NCBI RefSeq assembly: GCF_016097555.1
Contig: NC_054699.1
Location: 9,336,316 to 9,400,315 of the forward strand
Direction of reading: 5' to 3'
DNA from: Gigantopelta aegis
Taxonomy: Eukaryota; Mollusca; Gastropoda; Neomphalida; Peltospiridae
Length of the DNA: 64,000 bases
Each line of letters starts with the position of its first letter. The stretch's first letter is position 1. Of this stretch, positions 35,801-45,364 are shown one piece after another. The notes under the pieces were generated by a model, which saw only the letters and a program-made list of their open reading frames with translations, made no database searches and was not told the DNA's origin. The position numbers and the translations under genes were made by a program.

Positions 35801-38101
35801 TAAAATCTGTGTGGTCCGTAACCATATGTCTGACGCCATATAACCGTAAATAAAATGTGTTGAGTGCGTCGTTAAATAAAACACTACACAAAACAGCTTC
35901 ATGGTCAGGCAAGTGTGTGTCAGTGTACTCAACAACGAGAACTAGAATTGAAGACACCTGGTGCTTTAGTTTCGTTAATAAAGTTGTTTCATTTGTAAAT
36001 TTAGTTTTTTTCTTCTTCTAGAATAGCGTTGGGGCATGATCGAGTGAAGATGGAATAGCTAAATGTGAATTTCGCTATTCCGTGCTTTATTGCACCTTTC
36101 ATTGCGCCACACTGGAAGATTTGATTTGCTATTCCGTTTTAAAACATGAGTATTTTAGGAAAAGCAGAATAAGATATATCTTGACTTCTGTCTGATATTG
36201 TGCGAATGGTCGTTTCAGTTGCCCATTACTCACACAAATCTAATAAAAAAAAAAAAATCCTCTTGATTAAAACAGCATTAAATCAATCGATAAATTATTA
36301 TTTTGTCCGTATACTGTAATTTTTAATTACGACACATTTATCATGTTTACATTATATTACTATAAAATCCCACAGCACTAGGACCTCCACGAGTACTCGT
36401 GCATGGGTCGAGTCTAGCAAGACTAGAGTCCGTTCACAGGACTCTGGTACCCGTGCAAGGAATAGGATAGGATAACATTTTAACGTACCTATATCCAATT
36501 AAGGAAGAGCATTCTCATTTAATCATAATTCATACGTCATTTTGCCATATGCTTGCAGCCGGTTACATTAGAGGGCTATGAGAACGTCTGGAATGCAATA
36601 CAATGGCATGATTTGCCATCCATGTTGAGTGCTGGAATTAAGATGCATAATACTATGTTATTTTATTCCTCAGTCTCATTATCGTCTACCGGGTCCGGGT
36701 TGGGTTTTACCCTCGAGTACTCGAGTCTAATATTTTGGACTCATAGACGCCCTACACAGCACACACTGATATTTGATTATGACTTTCTTACCTCCTGGTA
36801 ACCTGAACGACCGTTCTCGACTTACTTGACATGTGGTAACCTCCTGGTAACCTGAACGACCGTTCTTGTCTTTCTTGACATGTGGTATCCTGGTAACCTG
36901 AACGACCATTCTCGACTTTCTTAACATGTGTAACCTCCTGGTAACCTAACCTAAAAGACTATTCTCGACTTTCTTGACATGTGGTAACCTCCTGGTAACC
37001 TGAACAACCGGTCTCGACTTTCTTGACATGTGGTATCCTGGTAACCTGAAAGACCATTCTCGACTTTCTTAACATGTGTAACCTCCTGGTAACCTAACCT
37101 AAAAGACTATTCTCGACTTTCTTGACATGTGGTAACCTCCTGGTAACCTGAACAACCGTTCTCGACTTTCTTGACATATGGTAACCTGGTAACCTGAACG
37201 ACTGTTCTCGACTTTGTTGACATGTGGTAACCTCCTGGTAACCTGAACGACAGTTCCCGACTTACTTGACATATGGTAACCTGGTAACCTGAACGACTGT
37301 TCTCAACTTTCTTGACATGTGGTAATTACCTGGTAATCTGAACGACCATTCTCAACTTTCTTGACATGTGTTAACCTCTTGATAACCTGAACGACCGTTC
37401 TCGACTTTCTTGACATATGGTAACCTCCTGGTAACCTGAACAACCGTTCTCGGCTTTCTTGACATGTGGTAACCTGGTAACCTGAACGACAGTTCCCGAC
37501 TTACTTGACATGTGGTAACCTCCTGGTAACCTGAATGACAGTTCCCGACTTACTTGACATGTGGTAACCTGGTAACCTGAACGACAGTTCCCGACTTACT
37601 TGACATGTGGTAACCTCCTGGTAACCTGAACGACCGTTCTCGACTTACTTGACATGTGGTAACCTCCTGGTAACCTGAATGACAGTTCCCGACTTACTTG
37701 ACATGTGGTAACCTGGTAACCTGAACGACAGTTCCCGACTTACTTGACATGTGGTAACCTCCTGGTAACCTGAACGACCGTTCTCGACTTACTTGACATG
37801 TGGTAACCTCCTGGTAACCTGAACAAACATTCTCGATTTATTTCGATGCCTGCATACTACATACGGAAGTTTAATGGATTGCCTGGAGCCTGAAGGAAAT
37901 TTTATTTTGTCGTTTTGTTTTCAGATAACGGTTGCAGACATGGCAGTGTTTGATGTGATGTGGAGCACCAGGAAACATTCGGTCAACAACAGTGTGTTTG
38001 ACGACGACAAGTACAAACTGCTGATGGCCAACTTCAAGAAGATCGAAACACATCCCAAGATAGCCGCCTGGATCGAGAAGAGACCCGACACTACAGTCTG
38101 A
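24215..38101 (+). CDS. Glutathione S-transferase, sigma class
   Basis: Five coding exons: 24215-24347, 27697-27789, 33281-33396, 34528-34635, 37925-38101. All junctions are GT..AG with matching phase, giving 208 residues, normal for the class. A cytosolic dimeric enzyme that conjugates glutathione to electrophiles; some sigma members act as prostaglandin D synthases or lens crystallins. The thioredoxin-fold part has [14 protein letters not shown] with the catalytic Tyr at residue 8, Trp39, the cis-Pro motif QLP at 50-52 and QS at 63-64. The helical domain runs from about residue 83, with the N-capping segment around TVADMAVFD (152-160). The first in-frame ATG is used; the open frame extends to a TTG only. 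A poly-A signal AATAAA lies at 38135-38140, just 34 bases after the stop. Introns are large (up to 5.5 kb) and full of repeats. Confidence 0.93.
25067..25470 (-). mobile_element. SINE-B with 15-bp target duplication
   Basis: Minus-strand copy in GST intron 1 with a complete head at the right end. The duplication TTAAATTTGAAATAG is at 25052-25066 and 25471-25485 and is perfect, so the insertion is recent. The body carries a small internal duplication of GAGCACTCACTCAGG (about 25335-25365). Confidence 0.92.
25545..26700. repeat. Repeat complex Y/Z in GST intron 1
   Basis: About 25735-26320 is the reverse complement of 50307-50870 (element Y: CACATACTTTGATTGCACTG, CGCAACTTTAATTCCAGTC and a hairpin end in the same order). 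The flanks 25545-25735 and 26440-26680 match 51190-51490 (repeat Z: TGTTTATGTCCCA, CATGATATGAAATGGTAG, CCAATCGATGACGTC). The arrangement suggests element Y entered a Z copy with duplication or rearrangement. Confidence 0.6.
26155..26312. repeat. Hairpin terminus of element Y
   Basis: Arms of about 65 bp (GAGATTATTACCCCCGTGTA, then TATCATATATTAGGAATAAA, mirrored after a short loop near 26225-26240). Relatives stand at 27487-27640 and 50307-50440. Confidence 0.8.
26705..26816. repeat. Foldback element with perfect 37-nt arms
   Basis: Left arm 26705-26741 and right arm 26780-26816 are perfect reverse complements (ATATCAGGTTACTACGTTTT at the outer end), around a 38-base loop. No internal frame. 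Identical arms imply youth or gene conversion. Confidence 0.9.
27487..27640. repeat. Solo hairpin related to element Y
   Basis: Same arms as 26155-26312 (GGTTATTACCCTTGTGTGTT and mirror), without the rest of element Y. About 50 bases before GST exon 2. Confidence 0.75.
27855..28008. repeat. Foldback element in GST intron 2
   Basis: Imperfect arms: GTTTTCGCTTCCTATTTA at left, TAAATAGGAAGCGAAAA at right, with GAACTTC/GAGTTC at the outer ends. Confidence 0.65.
28010..29100. other. GST intron 2 sequence, nothing firm
   Basis: AT-rich. 28600-28830 is somewhat richer in GC and has short frames on both strands that match no family I know. 28140-28470 may be a diverged repeat (ACCATGGTGCAGCACCATGC, GTGCCATGCTGCC). 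Confidence 0.35.
29105..29810. repeat. G/C-tract repeats, decayed SINE-A and TA microsatellite
   Basis: 29120-29260 has G and C tracts after an AGGCCCGTAGGAA motif. 29480-29560 starts with GGGCCCGTAGCCAGGGGGG. 29570-29730 keeps SINE-A wording (CATCAAAGGACGTCGTGTAT, CTATCCTG). A TA microsatellite spans about 29765-29806, followed by C-rich sequence. Confidence 0.55.
30208..30961 (-). mobile_element. 5'-truncated LINE with target-site duplication
   Basis: Minus-strand non-LTR retrotransposon 3' end. The poly-A tail is seen as a T-run at 30208-30225, followed by coding sequence for an RNase H domain. The 10-bp duplication GTCTTTAGTC lies at 30198-30207 and 30962-30971, so the insertion is a clean, 5'-truncated copy of about 754 bp. 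It lies in GST intron 2, antisense to the gene. Confidence 0.88.
30238..30961 (-). pseudogene. LINE RNase H domain and zinc-knuckle-like C terminus
   Basis: About 240 uninterrupted codons. Seen: NAETHAL (catalytic Glu), [13 protein letters not shown] (catalytic Asp), [19 protein letters not shown] (His and Asp of the last motif), then a C-terminal [20 protein letters not shown]. The first catalytic Asp and everything before it, including reverse transcriptase, were not copied. The frame opens with MRLKT, which is encoded by the flanking duplication, so this start is not genuine. Same general LINE type as the fragment at 5851, but clearly a different family. Confidence 0.85.
31108..31294 (+). 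mobile_element. SINE-A, 5'-truncated and decayed
   Basis: Begins inside the head (GGTCTGTGATGCATCCCCG), keeps the core (GTATGTGCTATCCTGTGTGG) and a shortened tail 2 (CTGATGATTAAATGGTGTCA). Confidence 0.75.
31391..32150. mobile_element. CAGGGCTYRAACTTAA-family MITE with internal minisatellite
   Basis: Ends CAGGGCTCAAACTTAACGAG (left) and TATGTTCAAGCCCTG (right) match the unexpanded sister at 32917-33240. The interior holds about six tandem units of about 65 bp (ATTGCCATAGGCAGGCTCAC, GGGATGTTTCACCCATGTTA), the fifth and sixth rearranged. Flanks AAGCT and AAGAT are a probable 5-bp duplication with one change. Confidence 0.85.
32235..32480 (+). repeat. Interspersed repeat shared with 18420-18700
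   Basis: Shares GTAGAATGCAGGAAATTGCA, GGACATCTAGATTTCAAAAT and AATGTCTACTTGG in order with the copy in CFAP300 intron 6. It ends next to a GCCAGAGCTAAC motif of the CAGGGCTAGC MITE family. Confidence 0.6.
32917..33240. mobile_element. CAGGGCTYRAACTTAA-family MITE, unexpanded
   Basis: Termini CAGGGCTTGAACTTAA and TTAAGTTCGAGCCCTG are inverted repeats, flanked by a perfect 5-bp duplication CATAA (32912-32916 and 33241-33245). Contains one unit only of the sequence tandemly repeated in 31391-32150. The right end lies 40 bases before GST exon 3. Confidence 0.88.
33637..33787. mobile_element. Short CAGGGCTTGAA-ended MITE
   Basis: Left end CAGGGCTTGAAATAATG, right end CAAATTCGAACCCTG; inverted with a few mismatches. 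The interior differs from the two larger family members. In GST intron 3. Confidence 0.55.
33800..33990 (+). repeat. Copy of CFAP300 3' flank sequence
   Basis: Ordered matches to 18985-19160 (AAGCAAAATGGCAG, ATGTGGAATCTGTGTCACTG, GGACAAAACG, AATTAAAGGTAGGAG). Too diverged to be recent. Confidence 0.5.
34025..34500 (+). mobile_element. Older SINE-A 3' half, split by a younger SINE
   Basis: 34025-34077 (TAGTCCATTGAGTGGCTGC...TTTTCTCTCTACAGTAA) continues at 34418-34500 (ATATGTCTGAAGCAATATAA, GTCGAGTGCATCATTAAATA). The two pieces form the end of one SINE, interrupted by the full copy between them. Confidence 0.8.
34078..34402 (+). mobile_element. SINE-A, full, nested in an older SINE
   Basis: Complete head (GGACGTAGCCCAGTGGTAAA), core and tail 1. 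The 15-bp duplication TTCTCTCTACAGTAA is at 34063-34077 and 34403-34417. In GST intron 3, close to exon 4. Confidence 0.92.
34711..35022 (+). mobile_element. SINE-A with tail 2
   Basis: Head GGGACTAGCACAGTGGTAAA, core, and the tail CCGATGATTAATAAATCAAT ending TTAAACAAAACAAACTTT. In GST intron 4. Confidence 0.88.
35028..35189. mobile_element. CAGGGCTAGC-family MITE, copy 3
   Basis: CAGGGCTAGCAC at left and GCCAGAGCTAGCC at right, with the same interior order as 18103 and 19165. It directly follows the SINE tail. Confidence 0.7.
35208..35455 (-). mobile_element. SINE-D
   Basis: The minus-strand head at the right end is like SINE-B (CCTCGGTGGCGTTGTGGTTA), but the body is different (AGGTGTAAGACCACTACACC, then GCTTGAACCTTAATTGGAT). 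Relatives stand at 43890-44125 and 63155-63430. Confidence 0.75.
35505..35887 (+). mobile_element. SINE-B, full, tail 1
   Basis: Complete head from GGCCTCGGTGGCGTCGTGG, B-box GGTTCGGATCCCA, body, core, and tail 1 (GTTGAGTGCGTCGTTAAATA). The SINE-B copies at 1494 and 25067 end in tail 2, so head and tail are interchangeable. Confidence 0.88.
36379..36754. mobile_element. hAT-type MITE, copy 1
   Basis: Termini TAGGACCTCCACGAGTACTCG and GACTCATAGACGCCCTA are inverted repeats; perfect 8-bp duplication CACAGCAC at 36371-36378 and 36755-36762. Non-coding; no autonomous partner in the window. In GST intron 4. Confidence 0.9.
36783..37846 (+). repeat. Minisatellite in GST intron 4, units of about 46-49 bp
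   Basis: About 22 tandem units built on CGACTTACTTGACATGTGGT and AACCTCCTGGTAACCTGAAC, with long (49-bp) and short (45-46-bp) versions lacking part of the CCTCC block. From about 37475 on, the units fall into a three-unit higher-order pattern of about 144 bp (GAATGACAG variant near 37533 and again near 37677). Ends 78 bases before exon 5 and does not copy the exon edge. Confidence 0.93.
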
Positions 38102-38215
38102 TCCCGAAACCTGCAGCGGGGAAAAAGGATGACAAATAAATTAAAAAACTGTCGGATCGCATGAAACCAAAACCTTTTACAGCATTACCACCTAAGATGA
38201 AGAACAGTTGATTTC

Positions 38216-39420
38216 TTAAAGGCCCAGACCCTAGTTTCAGCCCATGAAAATGGACACTGAGTTTAGTTAATCTACACACCTGCAAATGGACACTGAGTTT
38301 AGTTAATCTACACACCTGCAAATGGACACTGAGTTTAGTTAATCTACACACCTGCAAATGGACACTGAGTTTAGTTAATCTACACACCTGCAAATGGACA
38401 TTCAATTTAGTTAATCTACACACCTGCAAATGGACACTGAGTTTAGTTAATCTACACACCTGCAAATGGACACTGAGTTTAGTTAATCTACACACCTGCA
38501 AATGGACACTGAGTTTAGTTAATCTACACACCTGCAAATGGACACTGAGTTTAGTTAATCTACACACCTGCAAATGGACACTGAGTTTAGTTAATCTACA
38601 CACCTGCAAATGGACACTAAGTTTAGTTAATCTACACACCTGCAAATGGACACTTGGGTTTAGTTAATCTACACACCTGCAAATGGACACTGAGATTAGT
38701 TAATCTACACACCAGCAAATGGACACTGAGTTTAGTTAATCTACACACCTGGAAATGGACACTTGAGTCTAGTTAATCTACACACCTGCAAATGGACACT
38801 GAGTTTAGTTAATCGACACACCTGCAAATGGACACTTGAGTTTAGTTAATCTACACATCTGCAAATGGACACCGAGTTTAGTTAATCTACACACCTGGAA
38901 ATGGACACTTGAGTCTAGTTAATCTACACACCTGCAAATGGACACTGAGTTTAGTTAATCGACACACCTGCAAATGGACACTGAGTTTAGTTAATCTACA
39001 CATCTGCAAATGGACACTGAGTTTAGTTAATCGACACACCTGCAAATGGACACTGAGTTTAGTTAATCTACACATCTGCAAATGGACACTGAGTTTAGTT
39101 AATGTACAAACCTGTAACACACATAGGGATAAAGTTATAACAGAGAGAAGCCAAAGTCTGTGATGTTTAAACGGGGAAATACCGTCTAAAAATAACTAGA
39201 GCTTGTCTCAATAACCATTATTTCTTTGATGACCGTGCGTTTTTAGAATTATGAAAAATGCTTTTTTGGGTATTACAAAAATCTGGATGACCAGAACCAC
39301 TTAACGTTATAAAAATGAAAATTTTAAATAATAAAATGTAAGTACTTCAAAGTTAAATGATCAGTGAGAAATATGTCCAAGTGTTTAAAAACTAGGGTCT
39401 GTCACTTTAATACTTTAATA
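38216..39420. mobile_element. TTAA-flanked MITE with internal 36-bp minisatellite
   Basis: Starts TTAA-AGGCCCAGACCCTAG and ends CTAGGGTCTGTCACT-TTAA, the same family as 16169-16570. Inside, 38247-39115 is about 24 tandem units of about 36 bp (GGACACTGAGTTTAGTTAAT, CTACACACCTGCAAAT). Outside the array the interior matches the sister copy (GGATGACCAGAA, AATAATAAAATGTAAGTA). It starts 115 bases after the GST stop and 76 bases after its poly-A signal. Confidence 0.92.
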
Positions 39421-39648
39421 CGTGAACTGCATTTTTTGCAACTTATATGTAACTTAAAAAAACCTGAAGGTAACTTGATTCAGTGTATTTAGAATTTTAT
39501 GTGTATGTTTAATGCATTGCTTGATAATAAAATTTAATGTGTGCCATTTCCGTTTCTTTTTTACTTGTACTGTTTTAATTATATATACATGTATATTAAA
39601 TGTGTTTTCTCTTTATTATGCAATCTAACAAATACTAAAATAAAGAAG

Positions 39649-39757
39649 AATGTTTTATTTAACACACTCAACACATTTTAATTACGGTTATACATGTGTG
39701 GCATTGGACATATTGTTAAGGACTACACAGATATTAAATGAAAGAGGAAACCCACCT
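39649..39757 (-). mobile_element. SINE tail-1 fragment, reverse
   Basis: ATGTTTTATTTAACACACTC and ATTTTAATTACGGTTATA are the reverse of the SINE-A tail. Only the 3' part is present and it is decayed. Confidence 0.65.
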
Positions 39758-39759
39758 AG

Positions 39760-41100
39760 CAAATAATAAGTACCATTGCTCCACTGATGTCACAAAAAAA
39801 CTTTACATATTACATTTTTTTTTATAAATATTGTTGCTAATAGAAAAGAATCGATTTTAAAATCACCTTACAAACATGTTGCATGTATCATGAAATAGTT
39901 AAATTTCCGTTGCATTAATTACAATATAACGTCGTCCCATTGGTCCAGCTGTAGCAACAGGAGTTTGTTCATATCTCGATGAATGTGAAAATTACTTCAT
40001 CAGGGAATGTCATTTTATATTAGTAGTTTGTCTTTCTGAGTGTTATTGTTTTAACCAAAACAAATATTAATTATAACTATTGTCTGTTGTATCCTTTACA
40101 TTCATCTGGGTATGAAAAAAAAAAATTCATCCGCAAACTTATGTGAGAACGTCTTCGCTGATTCACAGTTTAAAGTGATTTTTTTTCGTACCCAGATGAA
40201 CATAAAAAGTAAAAGTGCATTGTGACGTTTAGATGTTGATACTTTCATATCCCACCGTACCGTTTGTTGGTTTTCTATAATACAATTTCAAGCCTAGTAA
40301 AGTTTCTTTTGCATGGCGGTATATTTTCTCCACTTGTGTCAATTCCCTCAATAGGTGCAGGTATGTAATTCCAGGGACTGGAAATACTGCACACTGAGCA
40401 TCATAAATCTTTAAAGGATAAACATATTTAGTGGGTTTTTTGCCTATTAAAACAAAACAAGACCACTGAAAATCAGAAATTTAATATAATTATATTAAAA
40501 TGGTCTAAACTATAGGTAGTACTAAACCAAATAACTTCCGGCTAGGTCAAAGTGCACCAAACTTTTGATAGAGAAGTGAACACCACAAGTCCTGTGATTG
40601 GTTTTAAATGTGTGTGGGTTGTAAAAAAAAAAAAGTTTCATCTGGGCAAAAAATGTATGCAGTTTTATTTCATCTAATGCCACTGTGTCAAGTAACCTTG
40701 TGCTTGAAACATGTATGGGGTAACTGTAAGAAAAAGTACTCTTAATTTTGTGTGGAACTAGGGTAGACATAGATGCTACCAGTTATCTCAGAAGTAAGCA
40801 GCTTGACCCCCACTTTTCTCTGATTCACTTTAAGGGTGAAGGGTGGTAGTATTTATATCCATGGCGTTTATGTCCATTGATATGCTGCAGGTAGGATTTT
40901 TAGCCACATATGTTACTATTGTTGTCTATGGGATTTGATTTGGTAGTATACCCCCCATAGAAGCTACTTGTTATTTCCCTTTCCAAAGTGAATGTTCTTT
41001 GATCATTTACCTGTTCACACGTTAGTCTGTTTAGGAGGAAATTAACTTGCTGAATAACACTGCAATAATTATGTAACTGCAATATATAACACTAACAAAA
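39760..41100. other. Intergenic AT-rich DNA with two repeats
   Basis: 40105-40205 is a foldback (TTCATCTGGGTATGAAAAAA and mirror TTTTTTTCGTACCCAGATGA). 40500-40700 is a repeat shared with 52740-52920 (TTTTGATAGAG, GTTTCATCTGGGCAAAAAAT, GTATGCAGTTTTATTTCAT). No gene seen. Confidence 0.5.
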
Positions 41101-41102
41101 CA

Positions 41103-41345
41103 ATGGGGCGGTTGTAACCATGGGGTAAAGTGCTCATTGGATATTTTTCATGTAAACCAATGCTCCACAACTGTTGTCACAAAGGACGGTGGTGCTATCG
41201 TTGCATATAAAAAAAATCCCTTGTTGGTAATTGGAAAAAAGAAAAGAAAAAAAGAATAGCCTTTAGTGTCGTAACAGCAGGTTTCTTCTCTCATTATCTG
41301 TGTGGTCCTTAACTATATGACTGCATATAAATAAAAATGTTGTGG
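41103..41345 (+). mobile_element. SINE-A, heavily decayed
   Basis: Keeps GGGTAAAGTGCTC from the head, CCAATGCTCCACAACTG, CATATAAAAAAAATCCCTTG from the core, and AGCAGGTTTCTTCTCTCATT with GTGTGGTCCTTAACTATATG from the 3' part. Confidence 0.65.
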
Positions 41346-41445
41346 TAAGTAACCGGTCTTCCTTGAAGGTCCTTCCCTGCTCCCACCTGATATCCTCATC
41401 ATCTAATGAAGCTGCTCTGACCCATGGCGCTAACTAAAGATCACT

Positions 41446-41630
41446 GGTACAGTGAAACCCCTCTAAACCAAACACCCTTGGGACCAATAAAAATGTGCGG
41501 TATTAAGAGGGATCCAGTTTAGAGAGGTTAAGTTCTGTACAGGTTTTAAAAAGGGACTAAAACGTCCGGTTTTAATGGAATTCTGGTTTACAGAGGGTCG
41601 GGTGATTACAGGAGCTTCGTAACAATGCCA
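41446..41630. repeat. CTCTAAAC-type MITE remnant
   Basis: TACAGTGAAACCCCTCTAAA at left, an internal mirror TTTAGAGAGGTTAAG and a GGTTTACAGAGGGT end. This wording is typical of mariner/Tigger-like MITEs in animals, but the ends are too decayed for certainty. Confidence 0.4.
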
Positions 41631-41827
41631 TATGTAACCACTACTTTCACAAGTGCTTAGACGGGTTCACAGCAAAAGCTGATGGGTCCTGGCAGGAATG
41701 TGAGACAAATGGCCACAAGAGGCAAGCACTTGTTTTAAATATTTAGTTTAAGAGGACTGGGATGTGGACGTGGAAACCAAAAGAAATTGAAAAGGAAGAG
41801 ATGAAGGAGAGAAAAGAAGAGGATAGT

Positions 41828-41873
<46 letters not shown>

Positions 41874-42182
41874 ATACATAGGTAAATGTTATTATCTTGA
41901 CCCATGTTGTGTGAGCTCACAGTATCCCATGGCAAACTTGTTATCTTGAATTACTGTTATCTCCTATTTCAGGGCCATACCCTCGGGGCGTGTGTTACAG
42001 TTGCCCCCCTGAGAATCTCACTTTTTTTTTTTTCAACTCCAGAAAATAGCATACACATCTCGGGGTTTAATTTGTATAGTGTTTCATTTGTTTATAAAAA
42101 GTAGTGACCCCCCACCCCCCTGGGTTTTTGATCAGGGGAACAGCCCTGTATTTGGTTCAGTCCCTTCAACATCCAAGACAGG

Positions 42183-43386
42183 TTCAACTATGTGTGCAGA
42201 AATTGGGTTTCACAGGTCAGATGCCCTCCACCCTCACTGCTGAAAGCAAATTTTCTCTTAATATATTTCCAGGGTGAGCATGACCTGAAGATCCCTAGAA
42301 GCTCACCAGTCTAGAATCTGCATAATTTTCTGCACTCACACCAAATATGGTGTATGCGTGTGTGGTGTGTGTGGTGTGTGTGTGTGTGAATATAAATTTA
42401 TTAAAAAACCACACGACCAACTGTTGAATTGTTTTATTAAACTTTTTGCCTTTTTCAAAATCAACTATATATAAATAATACTTACAAAATGTTATTCAAA
42501 TGATTAGTGACCAAACTGGCTTCATTAGTTCTGTGTATTATGATACAGATATTATTTAATTATCTCAAACACCAAACAACAGTTTTTAAAACAATTTTTA
42601 TTTTGTTTTGTTTTAAACTCAAGTAAATAACAAATGTAAGATACTAAATATGCACTCTGTTGACAAACTGTATTCCACAATAAACCCAAAGCCTATAACA
42701 TTTTCTAGAATAGGTAAAAGGAATGCTACATGTAAAAATATCAATGCAGTTATTCAGAGCCGGTTTAAGGATCCGCGGGGTATGTTCAACTATGTGTGCA
42801 GAAATTGGGTTTCACAGGTCAGATGCCCTCCACCCTCACTGCTGAAAGCAAATTTTCTCTTAATATATTTCCAGGGTGAGCATGACCTGAAGATCCCTAG
42901 AAGCTCACCAGTCTAGAATCTGCATAATTTTCTGCACTCACACCAAATATGGTGTATGTGTGTGTGGTGTGTGTGGTGTGTGTGTGTGTGAATATAAATT
43001 TATTAAAAAACCACACGACCAACTGTTGAATTGTTTTATTAAACTTTTTGCCTTTTTCAAAATCAACTATATATAAATAATACTTACAAAATGTTATTCA
43101 AATGATTAGTGACCAAACTGGCTTCATTAGTTCTGTGTATTATGATACAGATATTATTTAATTATCTCAAACACCAAACAACAGTTTTTAAAACAATTTT
43201 TATTTTGTTTTGTTTTAAACTCAAGTAAATAACAAATGTAAGATACTAAATATGCACTCTGTTGACAAACTGTATTCCACAATAAACCCAAAGCCTATAA
43301 CATTTTCTAGAATAGGTAAAAGGAATGCTACATGTAAAAATATCAATGCAGTTATTCAGAGCCGGTTTAAGGATCCGCGGGGTATG
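42183..43386. repeat. Near-identical 602-bp tandem duplication
   Basis: 42183-42784 and 42785-43386 read the same apart from one visible change (GTATGCGTGTG against GTATGTGTGTG). Each unit holds a GT microsatellite and ends inside the left part of a CAGAGCCGG MITE. Very recent event or assembly duplication. Confidence 0.95.
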
Positions 43387-43555
43387 TAGCACAAATAACA
43401 GCGGGGCCCCCTTCCCAGGATATACATTTTGCAATCATCTCGGGGAGAGGGGGAAAGTGACCAGAGGAAAATAAATGTACACATCACGGCGGGGACCCCT
43501 GAAGCACGGGGCCCGTAGCACATGCTACATGTGCTACTAGGATAAACTGGCTCTG
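43357..43555. mobile_element. MITE with CAGAGCCGGTTTA ends
   Basis: Left CAGAGCCGGTTTAAGGATCC, right GGATAAACTGGCTCTG; inverted termini around GC-rich sequence. The left 30 bp are repeated at 42755-42784 because the tandem duplication ends inside the element. Confidence 0.75.
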
Positions 43556-43889
43556 TTGTAATATTAGCACTTTTCAAAATATGTTACCGGTACAACGCCA
43601 GGATTATTTACTTGAAGAACAAAGATAAAAATCTGTAATGCTAATACTATACACAAAAAAAAATACACGCATAATTACAGATGCATTTACATTTCGTAAT
43701 GTAAATATGAATGATGATCTCACATACCTGTTTATGGGGCTAAGCAAATGTACAATAACTTGTGCCACTTGTCATGTTTAAGAGTCCAGTTAAGAGTTAA
43801 ACTGCAGTTATACTGTGAACTTTGAAATATTTTACCGTAGACACATTCGTCGAGGATCTGAGAATGTGCCCTCGACAAAGGTTTGAATT

Positions 43890-44125
43890 TCATTTCATTT
43901 ATACTTACTTTCATGCTTATATCCAATTAAGGTTCAAGCAAGCTGTCCTGGACACACACACACCTTGGCTATCTGTCCAGTGGATTAGTGGGAGAGAGAG
44001 AAGTCGGTGTAGTGGCTTTTTACCTACCCATTCAGTTATTAAATTCAATCTGGCTGGCAGACCGTACCGGTATGCGAACCCAATACCTACCAACCTTTAG
44101 ACCGATTGCTTAACCACTTCAGTGG
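43890..44125 (-). mobile_element. SINE-D, copy 2
   Basis: The reverse-oriented body (ACTTTCATGCTTATATCCAA, TTAAGGTTCAAGCAAGCTGT) and the tRNA-like head side (CGAACCCAATACCTACCAAC) match 35208-35455. Confidence 0.72.
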
Positions 44126-44559
44126 ATGTAGGCCTCAGTCAAATGGTTAATCGACTTTACATTTAAATACACAGTAAGGTAAAGGAGAGTGGCAGTAAAG
44201 GAGAGTGGCAGTCGACCTACAGCAATTTAACCCATTACTGGTGATTCTTCCGTTCGGTGTTTACTTGATGTACGCGATCACGGAGGACGTTTAGATATGT
44301 ATTTAAAGCACTTTCATAAATTATCTCAATAAAAATTGGCCACAACCAATAGTGATGCTTCTTTGCACTGAACTTACCAAATGCAATATTTTCCATATTG
44401 AAATATATTTTCCATATTGAAATAATCTATGTCCAAAAGACATGTCATAACATTTTGAAGACCTATACTGATGGAGAGAAATAAGAGAATGCTCGAGTAC
44501 CAACAGTAAATACTGACTTCAACCAACACCCTCATTCATTGTTTCAGGAAGCTAACCAT

Positions 44560-45000
44560 GTTACTGACATTCAACCCCATATTAGTGACATTCAACCCCA
44601 TATTAGTGACATTCAACCCCACATTACTGACATTCAACTACATATTAGTGACACTCATCCCCACATTACTGACATTCAACCCCACATTAGTGACATTCAA
44701 CCCCACATTACTGACATTCAACCCCACATTACTGACATTCAACCCCATATTAGTGACATTCAACTCCATATTAGTGACATTCATCCCCACATTACTAACA
44801 TTCAACCCACATTAGTGACATTCAACCCCACATTAGTGACATTCAACCCCATATTAGTGACATTCAACCACATATCAGTGACATTCAACCCCACATTAGT
44901 GACATTCAACCCCATATACTGACATTCAACCCCATATTAGTGACATTCAACTCCCATATTAGTGACATTCAACTCCCATATTAACGACATTCAACCCCCC
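44560..45000 (+). repeat. 21-bp minisatellite
   Basis: About 20 units of ATTAGTGACATTCAACCCCA plus T, with ACTGACATT and CATCC variants. The 21-bp length keeps two frames open by chance, giving ISDIQPH- and LVTFNPI-type translations; not a gene. Confidence 0.93.
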
Positions 45001-45364
45001 ATTATAGCCTGCTATTTTATACAGAAATTAATTAAATTGAATTAAAAAGTTCTCTTATTTCTTTCCATCAGTATAACAAATATATTGGGCCACAAAAGAC
45101 AGATAGTTATCATAAAAGTGGCAATTTTAAGTTACTATTAACTGAGATTCTGTATTTAATGAGATTGTCATTGTATGAATTATGAATGTCTTCCACAGAC
45201 ACCCTCCTCTCCCAATGTTTATGATATTTTCATAATGATTATGCCCATTTCTTCAATACTAACATAAACTAAATGCATTACTTATTCTGCTTTTGCGTAT
45301 TTCTAAATAATGTGAATATCTGACCAGTTCTCTCACACACCCATTCATACTCACTCACCCATTC

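Noticed and set aside
38091-39163. Repetitive frames on both strands (CRLTKLSVHLQV and its opposite)
   Set aside because: They are translations of the 36-bp minisatellite inside a MITE; 36 is a multiple of three, so frames stay open by chance.
44539-44922. Open frame with ISDIQPH repeats
   Set aside because: A 21-bp minisatellite read in frame; a second frame over it is open as well. A TTTCAG just before it looks like an acceptor, but nothing else supports an exon.
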